From assembly GCA_008360955.1 (NCBI GenBank), contig LUCM01002336.1:60536-124535 (forward strand): DNA of 64,000 bases. Direction: 5' to 3'. The position numbers and the translations under genes are program-made. The notes beneath the pieces were generated by a model. It did no database searches. It saw only the letters and a program-made list of their open reading frames with translations, and had not been told where the DNA came from. The stretch's first letter is position 1, and the number at the start of each line of letters is the position of its first letter. The DNA is from Fasciolopsis buskii. Lineage: Eukaryota > Platyhelminthes > Trematoda > Plagiorchiida > Fasciolidae. Shown here one piece after another: positions 54,445-64,000 of the stretch.

Positions 54445-54704
54445 CACAGAACATTGGGAACAACACAACGTGGCGAACAAGCTCGTTTTCAGTTATTCGT
54501 ACTCACGCCAATGCATAATATTAAATATGGTTGGAAATGGTTCAAGGAAAATTATCGATTTGCAGTTGTGAACCGATTTGATTGCAAACCGATAATTTCC
54601 CTTGAACCATCTCCAACCATATTTAATGTTATGTATTGGCATGAATACGAATAACTGAAAACAAGCTTGTTCGTCACGTTGTGTTGTTCTCAATATACCA
54701 ATCA
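54445..54704. repeat. Palindrome with about 120-bp arms
   Basis: Arms 54445-54563 and 54583-54704 are inverted copies around a short loop. Because of this, the two open frames 54292-54654 (+) and 54840-54493 (-) encode related peptides (both contain NIKYGW and YRFA). The block GGCGAACAAGCTCGTTTTCA (54472-54491) also occurs, reversed, at 10819-10838 next to the Penelope GIY-YIG fragment. This ties the palindrome to that dispersed family. Confidence 0.75.
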
Positions 54705-55696
54705 TTCTAACCAATCCATATTCAGCAGTTACTTCACTGATTCCTCCCAGTGCTAACCGACTAACCTTAGTTTCATGGAAATGTCGTTCCTGCGGCTTCA
54801 TCGGATCTATACGTATAAATACTTCATCTTCGCCCCCCATGAATAAGATTCGAAATGCTTTCCACTACACATTCAACCAAAACAGTTACTTCGTGAATTG
54901 TATTCTGAGGCATTTATTTTTCAAAATTGAATAATTAATGTTTATAAAGAAAACGGTAAAACATTGTCAGTGTAAAAGCAAATGGTAACGAAGTGAAACA
55001 AAAGTAACATCACAAGATTCACAGAAAGTAGATGATTCATGGAAATAAGATAACCGGACCTGGAAAACTTCTTGGTACCCAATGAACATCTCTCTCCTGG
55101 TTGTCCTTTCGTTCTTTCATTCTTTCATTTGCCAATTGATTAATCGCTTGATTCATTTACCCATCCGTGCAATAATCACCGCATTATCCGTCAGGTTTGC
55201 TTCGGTGGCAGTCACGTCAAAATCTAGTTCTTGGTTTTCGTTTGGCCAAAAGAAGTGTATGTTCTTTTCCGCGCCGGTCTCATACAATCCAAGCTGACAG
55301 GCGATGACGGTTGCACAGTAACTTCAAGTAGGGACAATTAGACGGGTAAGCTTTTGATGTACAGAGGAACAAGTTCTACCGGGAGATGTGAATTGAGCAC
55401 TTCAATCTTCGATTCTTTTTGTTGATAAAAGATGATCGATATTTTTCCAAATACCTAATGAATTTCGGTAATTTCTCGATTTGGGATAATAGAAAATGCT
55501 GAGCACCTTAGTCTAGGGATCCGTTAATTTTGTTGATAAATAAATGGCATGTGATGACTTGAAAAACGTACAGAATGGACATTTCTAGGAGACAGTTCCC
55601 GCCAAAAAATCATCCCGCTTTCTTATTCTTTTCCAAATTGTTCTCTTTTACACGAATAAAATGAGAAAACTAGTAACAACGGATCAAAAGAGAATG
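54705..55696. other. Unassigned
   Basis: No gene recognised. It lies just upstream of the 5'-truncated RTE copy. Confidence 0.35.
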
Positions 55697-57620
55697 CATT
55701 GAATCAGTTGCCGCACAGGATGATCAGGACCGCGCTGCCCATTGCATCGAGCGCAGGTGGGGTGGGTAGTGATAAGTATGCTACTGCTCAGAGTTCCCTC
55801 TCTTCTATTCAACCTGTCTCTTCTGTCTCCAACCCAATCTGTTTGCCCCTTCTGCCTACCCGTAGTATCTCCATTGATAACACGCCCGATACTCGCAACG
55901 GTTTATTGTCAATTGGTGTATTAGATGGTTTTCAATCTGTTAGCCCACATTTTCTCAAGCCTTGTCAGCCTCTGCATCTGGGTTCCTTCAATGTGCACAC
56001 TTTAATGCAGGCTGGTCAACAGGCGTGTTTGGTTCTGACATTGGACTCACTTTCGATTGATGTCTGCTGCGTGGGTGAAACACGAATTCAGGATTCGAGT
56101 AGAGTACTTCAACTGACTTCGCCAAACGTCTCGTCAAGATATTTTCTTCGCACTTCAGGAGACGAAGCACTTCAAGCTGTGGGTCAGCGTGGTGTAGGAA
56201 TAGTCTTGAGTGAGAAGGCTGAAGCAGCCCTTTTAGGCTGGATCCTGGCTAATAATCGCCTGTGTGCCTTGAGAATGGAGTAATCAGTCGACGTCCAGAA
56301 TGACAGTTGTGTATGTTTATTTGTCATCTAGGCGCACGCCCAACAGACTGCAACACTGACATGCAGTCCTCGTCACCCTTATTCGAAAGAGCAAACGCTC
56401 TGACATTGTAGTGGGGGCAGGCGATTTCGATGCACAAGTTGGGAAACTTAGTGCATCAGAAGCTTGTTCGGGTGATTCCCGCACCTTGAATACTCAACGA
56501 ACAGATGACACGAACAGCCTTTCCTATCTAACACTAATCTTTGATACAATTCACCTCATGGAGCGAAACGGCGCTCTGATTCGATGGTCTGTCTGAGTCA
56601 GACCGACCATATAGCAAAAAGCTACCCTTAGCGTGGCTCAGTCCAGAACTGCAGGTCGCACTGGACCACGTACGCCGAATCAGACCATGCTCGTTTTAAC
56701 GCGTTTTGGTTTCAGATCAACAGCAATCGACGCAGACTACAAACCCTATTGATCGTAAAGCGTCTGTCTGACTCGGTTGTTTGCACCGGCCATAAACAAA
56801 AACTATCACATGGGCTGGAATCTCGACGAACAGCGTTGCATATGACCAGTGGGATCAAATCAAGCAGGCGATGCATTGCGCAGCAGGTTTCGCCTGTGGT
56901 TCTAGATCTGGCGTCTTTCAAAGACATTGGATCTCGCAAGGATCGCTGAGCCTAATGGAGTAAAAATGCCAGCTTCCTAAATGGAAGATGAATAAAATGC
57001 GTGGACATCTTTAGCGTCGACTGGAGGTTTTCGACCACCGATGTCTACGTATTATCTCTAGGAATGGATGGATTGACCTGGTGTGTAATGCAGCTATGGG
57101 GAATGTATTATTGGGTGCCGGTTCCGAGGTTGGTTTATCTGGGTGTTGTATGACCACGCTGGTTGGGTCACTTGTTGCGCATGGCGAACATTCGTCTACC
57201 ATATCGTGCCCTATTTTGTTTCCCTCTCACGGAATGGAGGAAACCATGTGGAGGTCAGCGGATGACGTGGGAACGTGGGATGAGAAAATGTACAACGGAC
57301 TTAGGTAAAGTAGGTATCTGGCGTCTTCGTGTTTGAGGTTTGAAAGACCCGTCAACTGGCTGGCTGGACACTGAACAATGGCGATCGTGTTGTCATTTGG
57401 TGCCACATCAGAATGATTGAGACTGCGCGTTTGTACAGTTAGACTATGTTCTGTGTGTTGGCTATTGTAGAATTCTTATATTTTTCTGTTTATGTAGTTT
57501 CACTCCCTGTTTTCTTTGGATATTCACTCGTTTTTTAGAAAAATAAAACCCTTTTCGAAAAGGCAGTGGTCAGTGCGGCCCGCCTTGCTCTTCAACGCTC
57601 AGCGTTGGTAAAGATGATGG
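55697..57620 (+). mobile_element. RTE LINE (family A) with internal deletion
   Basis: Contains the 5' coding part and endonuclease, then jumps at about 57025 directly into the C-terminal RT region and 3' UTR. Compared with the copy at 61.2 kb, about 1.26 kb is missing: CTTTAGCGTCGACTG corresponds to about 62635 and GGAGGTTTTCGACC to about 63892. The RT domain is therefore gone. The 5' frame 55699-56283 is open for 194 codons. The 3' end reaches AAAGATGATGG at 57620. Confidence 0.85.
55699..56283 (+). pseudogene. RTE endonuclease N-terminal part, open frame
   Basis: A 194-codon frame. After about 90 residues of low-complexity, Ser/Pro/Leu-rich leader comes LHLGSFNVHTLMQAGQQ (the first endonuclease strand with its Asn), then CCVGETRIQDSSRV (with the catalytic Glu), then GVGIVLSEKAEAALLGW. 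The frame ends at TAA, and the rest of the endonuclease follows with shifts: GAGDFDAQVGKLSAS near 56417 carries the GDF(N) motif with catalytic Asp, and YAESDHARF near 56671 carries the terminal SDH. Endonuclease residues are thus all recognisable, but the protein is broken. Confidence 0.8.
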
Positions 57621-58301
57621 TCTTTCTTTCCTTCGTTGTAACAACGTAGCCGGTATATAAACGGCACTCTTTCCCAGTGGTGCTGTGTGTTTTACTGAAC
57701 AAGTATTTAGAAAAAAAATTTTTGTTGCGTTTTCTTTTAGTCGGACGTTTTTTTTAGTTAAAAGCGTATTTGGATAGACGGTATGTTACATATAGAATCA
57801 CACACCATCCTTAATCCTTATTGTCTTCGAAATACGTTTGGTGTTGTAGGTTGATAAGTTAGGAAGATAGCTGATCATTGTACAAGCGACCTGGAAATTC
57901 GTAAGTATGTGCTAAAGGCCGTTTCATGCTGAAAGTGCTGGATGCCACTTCGAGACAAAAAGAAAATTATTGAAACATAATAGCGGGTCCATCGATTGAC
58001 ATTTTCTGTTGATGCTGTATTCCTAGCAATACACAGGCCGAATAGTTGTGAATTAACTTTACTTTGCTCTTCTTGAGTGACTGGTAATGCGTCATGGTTG
58101 AAGGATACATATGGCGACAGATACGGGATATTGACTAAATCTCTAGCCTATTTGCTCACTAAACAATTTCAAACCATGCCAGCTTTCTGTCGAGAACATT
58201 CTCTCGTTCTCGCCGAATAAAAGAGATACTCCAGTATTTAATTCTTTACACTGTTGCTTACTGGATTGGAAATCGTTCGTATGATGTTTGTTACTTGAGT
58301 T
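57621..58301. other. Unassigned
   Basis: T-rich around 57710-57760. No gene or repeat recognised. Confidence 0.35.
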
Positions 58302-58323
58302 TCAATATGTTCTGCCTATATAC

Positions 58324-58524
58324 AACTCCGGTGGGTTTGCGACTGCTAGGTCACAGGGCAAAATCCATGCATAAGGTAGCGGATTTGAACAGAATAAACT
58401 AATTGGATCAGGTGTTGCGCCTGCTTCAATTCGAGGCAAAATTTGAAGCGATTTGTTTCCGATATGAATACGAACAGAAGACATAACAGAATTGTTTTCG
58501 CAGTTTGCATCCGGCTTAATTTCT
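58324..58524 (-). CDS. Possible coding exon, unknown protein
   Basis: I do not recognise it. On the - strand an open stretch with SVRIHIGNKSLQILPRIEAG and then TPDPISLFCSNPLPYAWIL is bounded by an acceptor-like TTTACAG and a donor-like GTATAT. The composition is protein-like and it overlaps no repeat found here. It could equally be a chance frame of 77 codons. Confidence 0.2.
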
Positions 58525-58562
58525 CTGTAAATCACCTAGTGCATGCTCCAAATTATCTAGTA

Positions 58563-58920
58563 AAAGGCTACCAGCAGAGAAGTGATCTATCAGTAGGGGT
58601 CGATTGCTGTGAGCTAGCGGACGGTAACCGTGCAAATCAGTGACGGATAGTTGCAATATCATGTGGTGAAGTTCAACAAACCGTTCAGAGACTGCCCGGT
58701 AGCGTAATGGCTAAGGCGTTCGACTCACAATCGTTCGTTCGTCCTTGTTCGGGTTCGCGTCCCAGTTCGGGCGCGGTGGATATGCACTGCTGATGATTCC
58801 TAACAAGGATGAAACATCTGTACAGTGCTTCCATGGTTTCTTTATGGTGAGTTGAGCGATGATATCACATGCTGAATTATCTCATGAAAAGGGTTTGTAA
58901 CAAATAAATAAATAAGATTA
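58563..58920 (+). mobile_element. tRNA-derived SINE, copy 3
   Basis: A + strand copy. A-box TAGCGTAATGG at about 58698-58708 and B-box GGTTCGCGTCC at about 58752-58762. The 3' end runs into an AAATAAATAAATAAG simple-repeat tail at 58901-58916, which looks like the family's own tail. About 130 bases of shared sequence lie upstream of the tRNA-like part. Confidence 0.8.
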
Positions 58921-58934
58921 TCGACGGTAGGATC

Positions 58935-59147
58935 ATGTCGAATTTGATACCATTAGTTTTGCTCGTAGTATATGGTATGCAATTTTCATCTGATGAGATA
59001 CTACAAAATCAATCCGGATATAAATTATACAACTTCATTCTATGTGATAAGTCATCTGGTACAGTCCGGTACAGTTTCACGCTAGCGTGTCTAGAAAACC
59101 GGCGAGTGCGAAACATGGGGACGGATGAAGTTCAAACATTCATCTAA
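58935..59147 (+). CDS. Possible first exon with signal peptide, unknown protein
   Basis: The frame opens with MSNLIPLVLLVVYGMQFSSD, which has the layout of a secretory signal peptide (short polar start, hydrophobic core, polar end). It continues 50 more codons without a known motif. It sits 15 bases after the SINE tail. Two further anonymous stretches downstream on the same strand have splice-like borders: 59762-59876 after a CTTACCTTGCAG acceptor, with AATKRYRFLAKECVLAF, and 59984-60126 between TGTGTTCAG and CAG|GTAGGG, with WRILDSKFTRSFNLVNRLPD. As drawn, the phases of these two do not join, so a gene model is not secure. Confidence 0.22.
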   Translation: MSNLIPLVLLVVYGMQFSSDEILQNQSGYKLYNFILCDKSSGTVRYSFTLACLENRRVRNMGTDEVQTFI

Positions 59148-59983
59148 GGACAATTTTGTATATCAGCGCATGAGTTGCAAATAAAACTCGAACCTGATTT
59201 TCATCTGTTGTGTGGTCTTCTCTTTGTCTCCGCTTGCGCAGCTTGGGTCGGAACCAATTCAGTATCTACTGGTTATTCGTATCCGTTCGTTACTCTCGTT
59301 GACCGAATTCCATATATATTGATTTCAATCCCAAATCCTACACATTTCCCCACCACATCGTGTTCTTTGTTCAAGTGGAAAAGATAACTAATGACTGTGT
59401 GCTGATTTACTCGGCGAATTACTCAACCAAGTCATGTTGACCATAGAAAGCGAATTTGTAGGATGTAGTTTCAACTTGGATGTTCTCGTCAGAGCTAAGG
59501 AGCACGGATGATTCCAAATGGGAGTTGAAATAAATAGACAGAGTCCTTCGGGATTCTCTTAAATAGGTCCTAAAAGAAGTTTGCGTAATGATTAATTGTG
59601 CGAATCGATCTGCAAACCACCAGCGAAAAACCAGGATAGCACTGTACGGCTGTTTGGCTCTATTTTAACTTTAGTCATCTGGTTTTGTGTCTGATTACTG
59701 ACAACTATTTAGTAGTCGGGCAATTCCTGTTTCTGCTTTCTCATTGGCTCTTACCTTGCAGTTTAAGATCAATAAATCGATATCCGCTTGACCATTTGGT
59801 ACAAAAATCGTTACCTGCCGCCACTAAACGATATCGTTTTCTTGCAAAAGAGTGCGTTCTGGCTTTTGTTTCTAAAGTTTGTATCAATACAATGCATCTA
59901 AATAAAATCATTACAAAGCTTCTATTTGCCTGGACATCTTACTGTCTTCTGTCACTTATTAAAATTGGGGTGCTTGTGTTCAG

Positions 59984-60126
59984 GTGAAAACTATTGTATG
60001 TGGAGAATTTTGGATTCAAAATTCACAAGATCATTCAACTTGGTCAACCGTTTACCAGACATATCATCATATTCACACAAAATATTCGAAATTTTTATAA
60101 GTAAACCGGAATCCAATCGAGCACAG
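59984..60126 (+). CDS. Possible internal coding exon, unknown protein
   Basis: Bordered by a pyrimidine-rich acceptor (TGCTTGTGTTCAG) and a CAG|GTAGGG donor. The open frame contains YCMWRILDSKF, then LVNRLPDISSY and IFISKPESNRAQ. The family is unknown. Both borders are good, which is why it is listed, but the + frames on either side are only weakly supported. Confidence 0.25.
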
Positions 60127-60209
60127 GTAGGGATAAGTTCAGCAGAATTAGGAATGTTGGAAATCGAAGCGAATTCAAACAGCTGTAGTGTATTAAGTAG
60201 AAATTAAAG

Positions 60210-60879
60210 GGACCCTGCAGACATTGTATTCACGATGCGACGTGCGTTGAAATAAGCATTACCGTAAACCGCCAGTCGGATACTGAAGAACGGAACTTGA
60301 GACTCCCAACTCCCGAAATCCTAAATTTCAACGTGAATCCGAAGCATTGTTACACCTTTAGGAGTGAATTCCATTTGACATCTGAAAGTAGGTGATGGTC
60401 GGTGCCATCCGTTCAATGATTTTTGAATCGGTAGCCTACAAAGAGAACTTATTGGGTTCGGTAACAAAGGTTTCCGCTGGAAACCTAAAGGAAACTGCTA
60501 TATCATCCCTTCGGTCCATCCTCCACTAACTGATATTTATGAATGGCTGATGTAATACGAACAGTGGGGCCTGGTGGCCTTCATTTACAAAAGTTAGAAA
60601 GAAAGTATTCCCGTCCTCTTCTGAGTTCTTTTTCTTAGCGGCTTTACGCATGAATAACATGAGCAGTGCTAACTTATCTTGTTGCCTAATTGGGTTTTTA
60701 TCGAATTCCAGTACAAGCCCGCTCGAGTGCAACTGATTTAATCACCTTCCATAATCCACATTGCTTTCACCTGGGTGCACACACACACACACAAGCACTA
60801 ATGCACATCTACCTCCGCCCAACTAACAAACACTGGACAATTTATACCTACCACAATTGCACCTAGTGCAAATGATGAC
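60210..60879. other. Unassigned, with (CA)n at 60778-60793
   Basis: The 68-codon - strand frame 60732-60526, rich in Lys and Glu, is unidentified. A (CA)8 tract lies close to the start of the RTE copy. Confidence 0.4.
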
Positions 60880-61236
60880 TGTCACAAGGAGACTACACCT
60901 TGACGTGGTGTGACGGCATGCGTGCCTCCATGATCCAACGAGCTACACAGAATGGCTTATCTCAAGCCGAAGATCCAATCATGCCTGGAAGGTCAATGGG
61001 TAGAGGCCTGACGAAGTAGTCTCCTGATCCTCCAAGTTGGGGGTTGATTTGAGTTAGCAGCTCAGTCGGAAAAACGAGTGGAAGACTAATTGATCCAAGT
61101 AGATGGGGGCCCACTCAGCTATACCCCGCTGCCTTGCGGTCAGGTTCTTGTCAGAACTGAATGCTTTGATTGAGAACCCTAATCGTTCTTCTTTTTAGCG
61201 GCTGGACTCCCTAGCAGTACCCGTCCATTATTCCCC
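60880..61236 (+). other. RTE 5' leader
   Basis: A non-coding leader ahead of the ATG at 61237. It begins GGAGACTACACCTTGACGTG and can form short stems in its first 60 bases. RTE leaders may hold the internal promoter. No complete ribozyme core could be traced. Confidence 0.5.
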
Positions 61237-62320
61237 ATGAGTTACACGCCTACAAATAATTCCATACTGCATCGGTCGTCGCGCAGGCAAATCAGGACCG
61301 CGCTGCCCATTGCATCGAGCGCAGGTGGGATGGGTAGTGATAAGTATGCTACTGCTCAGAGTTCCCTCTCTTTTATTCAACCTGTCTCTTCTGTCTCCAA
61401 CCCAATCTGTTTGCCCCTTCTGCCTACCCGTAGTATCTCCATTGATAACACGCCCGATACTCGCAACGGTTTATTGTCAATTGGTGTATTAGATGGTTTT
61501 CAATCTGTTAGCCCACATTTTCTCAAGCCTCGTCAGCCTCTGAATCTGGGTTCCTTCAATGTGCACACTTTAATGCAGGCTGGCCAACAGGCGTGTTTGG
61601 TTCTGACATTGGACTCACTTTCGATTGATGTCTGCTGCGTGGGTGAAACACGAATTCAGGATTCGAGTAGAGTACTTCAACTGACTTCGCCAAACGTCTC
61701 GTCAAGATATTTTCTTCGCACTTCAGGAGACGAAGCACTTCAAGCTGTGGGTCGATGAGGTGTGGGAATAGTCCTAAATGAGAAGGCTGAAGCAGCCCTT
61801 TTAGACTGGATCCCAATCAACAGTCGCTTGTGTTCCATGAGACTGCAGGGATCAGTGGGCGTCCGAAAGGATAATTGTGTTAAGCGTAGTTTATTTGTTA
61901 TCTCGGCATGCGCTCCAACAGACTGCAGCACTGATATGGAGAAAGACGAGTTTTACGATGACCTCGTCACTCTTGTTCGAAAGATCAAACGCTCTGACAT
62001 TGTAGTGGTAGCAGGTGACTTTATTGCACAAGTTGGAAACCTGAGTGCATCGGGGTCCTGTTTAGGCGGGCGATGCGCCTTCCCTGCACGGCGAACAGAC
62101 AACGGGAAAAGACTTCTCCAATTCTGTGCAGATAATCATTCATTCCTATCTAGTACGAATTTCCGACACAGTTCGCGTCGCACAGCGACATGGCGTTCTA
62201 ACTCGACAGGTTCACTAAGTCAGATTGACCATATTGCAGTTAGCTACCGTTGGCGCAGTTCTGTCCAGAACTGTAGATCATACTGGACCACGTACGTCGA
62301 ATCGGACCATGCGATTTTTG
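61237..62320 (+). pseudogene. RTE endonuclease domain (two frames)
   Basis: This domain nicks target DNA to prime reverse transcription. The frame 61237-61758 has the Ser/Pro-rich leader, then LNLGSFNVHTLMQAGQQ and CCVGETRIQD with the catalytic Glu, and stops at a TGA. The frame resumes at 61762 with GIVLNEKAEAALLDWIP, then VVVAGDFIAQVGNLSASG (GDF with catalytic Asp, about 62014) and SLSQIDHIAVSYRW near 62212. YVESDHAIF near 62293 is the terminal S-D-H. All catalytic positions appear kept. Only the TGA and the shifts after the endonuclease disable it. Confidence 0.85.
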
Positions 62321-63295
62321 CTGCAGCTGAATGGCCATCAACGCAGGCCACAAACCCGATTGGCTGTCGGACTTCGGTGTGATTCGGCTGTTCGCAACAC
62401 CTGCGAACAGAAACTGTCCGAGGAACTAAGAACTGCAACCAATAGCAATGTAGACGATCAGTGGGATCAAATTAAGCAGGCTATGCATTTGGCAGCGAAT
62501 TTCGCCTGCGGTCTCAGATCTAGTGTTCATCAAAAACACTGGATCTTTCAAGCGTCGCTAAGTCTAATGGAGCAAAAACGCGAGCTGCCTAACTGCAAAG
62601 AAATGAATAAGATGCGTCGGCAGTTGCAGCGTCAGTTGACCATAAGCCTTAGGAGTGACCGCGAAAGCTGGTGGGTTAAGTTAGCTGAAGAGATGGAAGT
62701 GGCGTTCGCTTCAGATAACAGTCAAAGACTGTTTAAGCTTATACGCGACAGCGGTGGGCAGCAAACTTCGGTTAGTGAAGTCGTGTGCAATAAGAATGGA
62801 GAGCTCATCCACGGTAGACAGAAAAGACTGGACCGTTGGGCAGAGCATTTAAAGAATCATTTTTGCTGGCCTCTCGCTAACGTATTTAGTCCGACGCCTG
62901 GAGCTGTGAATCCGTGGGAGGTGTCACTTAATCCCCCAACGGAAGTGGAAAAGGAGTCGAATATTCGGCTTCTGAAGAGGGGAAAAGCAGCCGGTCCCGA
63001 CGACCTTCCCCCAGTTCTTTTCAAATTGCGTGGAGAAGTACTGATGAAATCACTTACCTATTTGCTTGGTGATATTTGGAACGAGGGGCATATTCTGTTT
63101 TCTTGGGATGAGTCATTGATTGTACCCATCTTCATGGAGGGCAGTGACTGTAGCAGTCTTCGTGAGATTAGTTCATTTCCGATAGTTACCAAAGTGTTCA
63201 CCCCGATGATGCTGCGCCGTTTGACACCGATTCGCGAGAGTAATATCCGCGAAAAACAGACCGGATTTCGGCCAGGTCGAGGTTGTGTCGACTAG
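62225..63295 (+). pseudogene. RTE reverse transcriptase, N-terminal half
   Basis: A 356-codon frame, the longest in the window. About 190 residues form the endonuclease-RT linker, with QWDQIKQAMHLAANFACG and the basic KMRRQLQRQLTISLRSDRES. The RT start follows: RLLKRGKAAGPDDLPPVLFK, then [20 protein letters not shown], then NIREKQTGFRPGRGCVD, ending at TAG 63293. In family members the next residues are DQ..T, so the TAG replaces a sense codon. Motif A is not in this frame. Confidence 0.85.
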
Positions 63296-64000
63296 ATATT
63301 CATTCTTCGACAGATACTCGAAACGCGCCACACGCACCGCCGTCCTACGATTGGTGTCCCATCTCTCCATACCTGTTCAAATTCTTCATAGACGAGGTGA
63401 TGGAAGATGCTTTTGGAGTTCTGCGGGTTGTAGAAGTCGAACTGGGAAGTGGACGAAAGCTATGCGACCTAGATTACGCAGACGACGTCGTGTTCCTGTT
63501 CGAGTCTGCGGACCATACACAGCGGGCACTAGATAGACTGTCGAGATCGGCTGCTCGGTTCGGCATGTGCTTTGCACCTTCAAAGTGCAAAGTACTGTTA
63601 CATGACTGGACGACAGCAGCGCCGAACTTGATACTGGACGGAGAGGAGCTGACGATTGTGGACCGTTTCACCTACCTTGGTAGCTGCGTGTCTAACGATG
63701 GTAGCTCGGGATTGGAGATAAGTATGCGTATATCCAAGGCTCGGGCAGCTTACGCTGGATTGAAGCACTTGTGGCGTCGACCTGATATTTCACTGAAGTT
63801 GAAAGGTCGTGTGTACTGTGCTGCAGTGCGTTCAGTTCTGTTGTACGGTTGCGAGACGTGGAGTATGCGTGTGGGCGATGTTCGTCGGTTGGAGGTTTTC
63901 GACAACCGATGTTTACGTAGTATGGCTAGGATTGGATGGAGTGACTGGGTGAGTAATATTGAGGTTAGGTATTTAGTATTGGGTGCCACTTCTGAGAATC
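63296..64000 (+). pseudogene. RTE reverse transcriptase, C-terminal half, motif A deleted
   Basis: After ILRQILETRHTHRRPTIGV the sequence jumps near 63350 to SHLSIPVQI coding. The stretch bearing [13 protein letters not shown] in the 47-kb copy is gone, about 190 bp. Motif C is intact: LDYADDVVFLFESADH at about 63469. Then [54 protein letters not shown] and SVLLYGCETWSMRVGDVRRL run to the window end. This copy has YADD but lacks the first catalytic Asp. Confidence 0.85.

Larger units (their letters stand above)
60880..64000 (+). mobile_element. RTE LINE (family A), 5' leader to RT, cut by the window end
   Basis: The best-preserved LINE here. The leader at 60880-61236 starts near GGAGACTACACC, and the first open frame starts at 61237. 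Endonuclease and RT coding follow in three frames. It is broken by a TGA at 61756, later shifts, a TAG at 63293 and a deletion of about 190 bp near 63345. The element continues past base 64000, so its 3' end is not seen. Confidence 0.85.

Noticed and set aside
54292..54840. Two opposite-strand ORFs (120 and 115 codons) encoding similar peptides
   Set aside because: They are mirror images produced by the palindrome at 54445-54704, not two related genes.
60880..60950. HDV-like ribozyme at the RTE 5' end
   Set aside because: Short stems can be drawn, but no full double pseudoknot with the required core could be traced by eye.
1..64000. CRISPR array, bacterial operon, plasmid or phage content
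   Set aside because: No regular spaced repeats, no ribosome-binding-site-led gene strings and no phage proteins. Introns, LINEs and SINEs show nuclear animal DNA.

Overview
This looks like nuclear DNA of a digenean flatworm (trematode), most likely a liver-fluke-type genome. The reasons are one split animal housekeeping gene with four 32-43 nt introns followed by three multi-kilobase introns (a pattern known from schistosomes and other flukes), a Gypsy element of the CsRn1 type, many RTE/CR1/Jockey-type LINE pieces, Penelope-like elements and a tRNA-derived SINE. There is no operon structure and there are no long open frames. The species call is inference; the class-level call is fairly safe.

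The one gene I can name is the V-type H+-ATPase subunit E gene on the + strand, 31570-49383. It has eight exons and 678 coding bases, giving 225 residues, and every junction has a GT donor and an AG acceptor. Exons 1-5 are packed into about 520 bp. Exons 6, 7 and 8 are separated by introns of 6.7, 5.7 and 4.6 kb that are filled with retrotransposon remains on both strands.

Layout: 1-1383, no recognised feature. 1384-2350, a Penelope-like fragment between inverted arms. 5590-6290, RTE fragment. 6822-6965, tRNA-like sequence. 8536-8810, an anonymous possible exon. 10330-10985 (-), Penelope GIY-YIG fragment. 12470-12842 (-), SINE. 17612-21210, decayed CsRn1-type Gypsy element. 23680-25930 (-), second, more decayed Gypsy element. 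25930-30480, CR1-type LINE remains. 31570-49383, V-ATPase E with its intronic elements. 49720-50500 (-), RTE tail. 50711-51197 (-), compound SINE. 52093-52520, hairpin palindrome plus (TA)n. 52521-52800, RTE tail. 54445-54700, second palindrome. 55697-57620, RTE copy with an internal deletion. 58302-60210, anonymous possible exons and a SINE. 60880-64000, RTE copy with 5' leader, endonuclease and most of the RT, running off the window.

Apart from V-ATPase E, nearly all recognisable coding sequence belongs to transposable elements, all broken by stops, frameshifts or deletions. The most unusual signals are: (i) the two-sized intron architecture of the V-ATPase gene; (ii) a 463-bp block that is about 99% identical between two RTE copies and switches abruptly to about 78% identity; (iii) three separate long palindromes, one built around a Penelope RT fragment; and (iv) a SINE whose tRNA-like promoter lies inside the repeat, present as a partial dimer. 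Reading of domains is by eye; no database search was run.
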